A stretch of 8,231 nucleotides of DNA, from contig JASHVC010000613.1 of the NCBI GenBank assembly GCA_030039655.1, positions 1-8,231 on the forward strand, in the 5' to 3' direction. The notes beneath the pieces are model-generated. The model saw only the letters and a program-made list of their open reading frames with translations. It was not told where the DNA came from and did no database searches. The position numbers were made by a program, and so were the translations under genes. Positions within the stretch are counted from its first letter, which is position 1. Each line of letters begins with the position of its first letter. Below are positions 6,461 through 8,231 of this stretch, piece by piece. This DNA comes from Xanthobacteraceae bacterium. GTDB lineage: Bacteria; Pseudomonadota; Alphaproteobacteria; Rhizobiales; Xanthobacteraceae.

Positions 6461-7420
6461 TTACACGGGGCGGCGATAGCCATCTGCGGCGTTCTTCAGC
6501 CGCAGCGCGCGCGCCTTCTCGTTGTCCTCTTTCGACAGCCAGACGCGGTCGTGACCCCACATGCTGGGGCCTTCTTTGCGCTCGGACGCCTGCCAGGCGT
6601 CAACGTCAATGGAGCGCGCGCCCCAGCCGTACTCGACCATGAAACCCGACGGCGTGAAGCTGTAAAATGAGGTGATGTAATCGCTGGTGTGGCGGCCGAG
6701 CGTCACGCCCACGCGGCCCTCCTCGCCGAGCGCGATGTCGTAGGCCTGGCCGACATCGTCGAAGCTGAACAGCTCCATCATGACGTGATGCACGGCGTTC
6801 TTGCCGGTCTGGATGAAGGCGAGGCTGTGATGGCGGGGGTTGAGATGCAGGAAACGCGCGACGAACGGATGGTCGTAATAATCGGTGAGCCGGAAGCCCA
6901 GCGTGTCGCGATAAAACGCCATCAGCCGATCGATCGTATCGCGCGAATCGACGTTGAGCACCACGTGGCCGAGACCTAATGGGCCGGTGCGGAAGCCGGA
7001 GATCGAGCGGCCCGGCCGGAACGGCTCTGCGGTCGTTTCGGCGCCGTGGAAAATCTCCAGCCGATTGCCGACCGGATCGTTGAACACGATCAAATCCTTC
7101 ACGTGACGCTCGTCGGCAAGCGCGCGTGCGCCGGGCGCGACTTTGATTTGCGCCTTTTCCAAATGCGCCGCGATGGCATCGAGCGCCGTCGCGTCCGCGA
7201 CTTCCCAGCCGAAGAACGCGATGCCTTCGCCGCCATCGGCATCCACGATGATGCGCTGCTTGCGGTCGTCCATGCGGAAGGCGAGGCTTGAGCGCGATTT
7301 ATCGATGCGCTGCAGGCCGAGAAGTCCGGAGCCGTAGCTTGCCCAGTCGCCCAAATCCTTGGCGCGAACCCCGACATATCCCAATGCTTGAGGGGCGGGG
7401 GTCAAAGCTTTCGTCGCCAT
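6461..7420 (-). CDS. VOC family protein, type I extradiol ring-cleavage dioxygenase-like
   Basis: This 319-residue protein has two vicinal-oxygen-chelate domains, like 2,3-dihydroxybiphenyl 1,2-dioxygenase (BphC) and catechol 2,3-dioxygenases, which open catechol rings next to the hydroxyls using Fe(II) and O2. The N-terminal domain (about 12-125) ends in the usual FNDPVGNRLEIFHG. The catalytic C-terminal domain starts with GLGHVVLNV (His152). It contains RHHSLAF (His197-198, matching the acid-base His of BphC), VHHVMME (His211/212) and FMVEYGW (Glu263). The 2-His-1-Glu iron triad is thus intact. ATG 7420 is chosen for a GAGG six bases upstream; longer starts at 7432 or 7522 are less likely. 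The coding frame continues beyond the TAA for 26 codons, so the protein probably lost a C-terminal tail. Since all active-site residues precede the stop, activity may survive. The substrate, some catechol-like compound, is not determined. Confidence 0.9.
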   Translation of the reverse strand: MATKALTPAPQALGYVGVRAKDLGDWASYGSGLLGLQRIDKSRSSLAFRMDDRKQRIIVDADGGEGIAFFGWEVADATALDAIAAHLEKAQIKVAPGARALADERHVKDLIVFNDPVGNRLEIFHGAETTAEPFRPGRSISGFRTGPLGLGHVVLNVDSRDTIDRLMAFYRDTLGFRLTDYYDHPFVARFLHLNPRHHSLAFIQTGKNAVHHVMMELFSFDDVGQAYDIALGEEGRVGVTLGRHTSDYITSFYSFTPSGFMVEYGWGARSIDVDAWQASERKEGPSMWGHDRVWLSKEDNEKARALRLKNAADGYRRPV

Positions 7421-7432
7421 CACAGACCTCAT

Positions 7433-7455
7433 GTGTATTTGCCATCCTTCTACAC
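7433..7455. promoter_or_regulatory. Inverted repeat, candidate operator between dioxygenase and MetE-like genes
   Basis: GTGTA (7433-7437) and TACAC (7451-7455) form an inverted repeat with a 13-base spacer in the 77-base divergent gap. TCTACACC at 7449-7456 followed by ATGGC also occurs, on the opposite strand, at the 4704-4722 site. It lies 12 bases or so before the dioxygenase start, where a bound regulator could block transcription. Inference only. Confidence 0.35.
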
Positions 7456-7497
7456 CGATGGCATGAGGGGTGAAACCGCTCCGGGAACACGTGACCC

Positions 7498-8231
7498 ATG
7501 CAAGACCGTACCAAACCGCCATTCCGCGCCGACCATGTGGGCAGCCTGATCCGTCCCGAGACGCTGATCGAGGCGCGCGCCGCGGCCGAAAAAGGCGAGG
7601 TGGCGGCGGCCGAACTTGCGCGCATCCAGCACGAGGCGATCCGCGACGTGGTCCGCATGCAGCAGGAGACCGGGCTTCGGCTCGCCACCGATGGCGAGTA
7701 CAATCGCTTCTCCTGGCAGCGCGATTTTTTGCTCAAGATCGGCAACGTTAAGCCGCTGGCATCGAAGCTGACGGTGCGCTTTCACTCCACGGCCGGCGCG
7801 CGCGATCACACCCCGCCGTCGCTGCAGGTGGTTGGCAAGCTTTCGCGTCCGCAAGGGATCTTTGTTGACGATTTCAAGTTTCTCAAATCGATCATGCCCG
7901 CGGGCATGACCGCAAAGATCACCATTCCGTCGCCGACGATCGTTCATTTTCGCGGCGGCCGCGAGGCCATCGACGCGCGCGCTTATCCGCAGATGGACGC
8001 TTTCTATGACGATCTCGCGGCCGTCTATCGCGCCGAGATCGCTGACCTGACGGCGGCGGGCTGCCGCTATCTGCAAATCGACGAGGTCAACCTCGCTTAC
8101 CTGTGCGATCCGGAATTGCGGCGGCAAGTGAGCAATATCGGCGAGGACCCCGCGACCTTGCCGAAGACCTACGCCAAGCTGATCAACGCCGCGATCGCCA
8201 GCAAGCCGGCCGACATGACCGTGTGCATGCA
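7498..8231 (+). CDS. Cobalamin-independent methionine synthase (MetE C-terminal-like) family protein, partial
   Basis: The frame opens at ATG 7498 and stays open for 244 codons to the window edge, so the 3' end is missing. It matches the single-domain MetE-like family (often annotated as 5-methyltetrahydropteroyltriglutamate-homocysteine methyltransferase, YxjG-like), usually about 370-380 residues. Visible motifs are FRADHVGSLIRP (9-20), LATDGEYNR (62-70) and YLQIDEVNLAYLCDP (192-206), where many homologues have IDEP. The window stops at MTVCM, just before the point where relatives carry His-x-Cys zinc ligands, so metal binding cannot be checked. True MetE has two such domains; this type has only the catalytic one. 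Beside a ring-cleaving dioxygenase it may handle methyl or thiol groups released from the catabolic substrate rather than make methionine. No strong ribosome-binding site precedes the ATG. Confidence 0.9.
   Translation, partial: MQDRTKPPFRADHVGSLIRPETLIEARAAAEKGEVAAAELARIQHEAIRDVVRMQQETGLRLATDGEYNRFSWQRDFLLKIGNVKPLASKLTVRFHSTAGARDHTPPSLQVVGKLSRPQGIFVDDFKFLKSIMPAGMTAKITIPSPTIVHFRGGREAIDARAYPQMDAFYDDLAAVYRAEIADLTAAGCRYLQIDEVNLAYLCDPELRRQVSNIGEDPATLPKTYAKLINAAIASKPADMTVCM

Noticed and set aside
7450..8127. A 225-residue minus-strand reading frame at the right end
   Set aside because: It is antisense to the MetE-like gene, whose motifs (HVGSL, DGEYNR, LQIDE) are clear.
1..8231. A search for a defence system, CRISPR array, mobile element or non-coding RNA
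   Set aside because: No repeat-spacer pattern, transposase, toxin-antitoxin pair, tRNA-like fold or reverse transcriptase is visible; all long genes are metabolic or transport.

Overview
The window is GC-rich chromosomal DNA with strongly G/C-ending codons and dense, mostly intact metabolic genes. It looks like a catabolic accessory locus of an alphaproteobacterium in the Rhizobiales (Bradyrhizobium/Rhodopseudomonas-like). That guess rests on protein style, composition and one palindromic intergenic repeat whose layout resembles repeats common in that group. It is not a formal assignment.

Layout. Positions 89-3115 (+) hold four co-directional genes. The first pair is a metal-dependent cyclase/hydrolase and a small cupin, overlapping by four bases. 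A hairpin and a REP-like palindromic element (about 1268-1384) follow. The second pair is a short-chain dehydrogenase and a 3-hydroxyacyl-CoA-dehydrogenase-type enzyme, separated by one base. Positions 3116-3243 look like an ordinary convergent gap but carry, on the minus strand, the first ~25 codons of a luciferase-like (LLM) flavin monooxygenase whose remainder is gone. Positions 3244-4641 (-) encode an MmgE/PrpD-family protein. It is divergent from a 14-helix DHA2-type MFS transporter (4761-6341, +). Positions 6461-7420 (-) encode a two-domain extradiol-dioxygenase-type VOC protein. It appears to be cut short by an in-frame TAA: 26 more coding-like codons run to a TAG at 6380, right beside a hairpin at 6357-6378. 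Divergent from it, a cobalamin-independent methionine synthase-like gene starts at 7498 and runs off the window end.

How the genes may work together (inference). Ring cleavage (extradiol dioxygenase), hydrolysis (cyclase family), alcohol oxidation (SDR and hydroxyacyl dehydrogenase), hydration/dehydration/isomerisation (MmgE/PrpD), transport (MFS) and possibly methyl-group handling (MetE-like) fit the breakdown of an aromatic or heterocyclic, perhaps methoxylated, compound. The substrate cannot be read from the sequence. The two divergent gaps (4642-4760 and 7421-7497) share an imperfect GTGTA...TACAC element with matching flanks, which may be sites for one common regulator.

The least ordinary points are the in-frame stop in the dioxygenase gene, the LLM remnant, the shared divergent-promoter motif, and a cupin that has lost all metal-ligand positions. 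I see no tRNA, rRNA, CRISPR array, insertion sequence or defence system.
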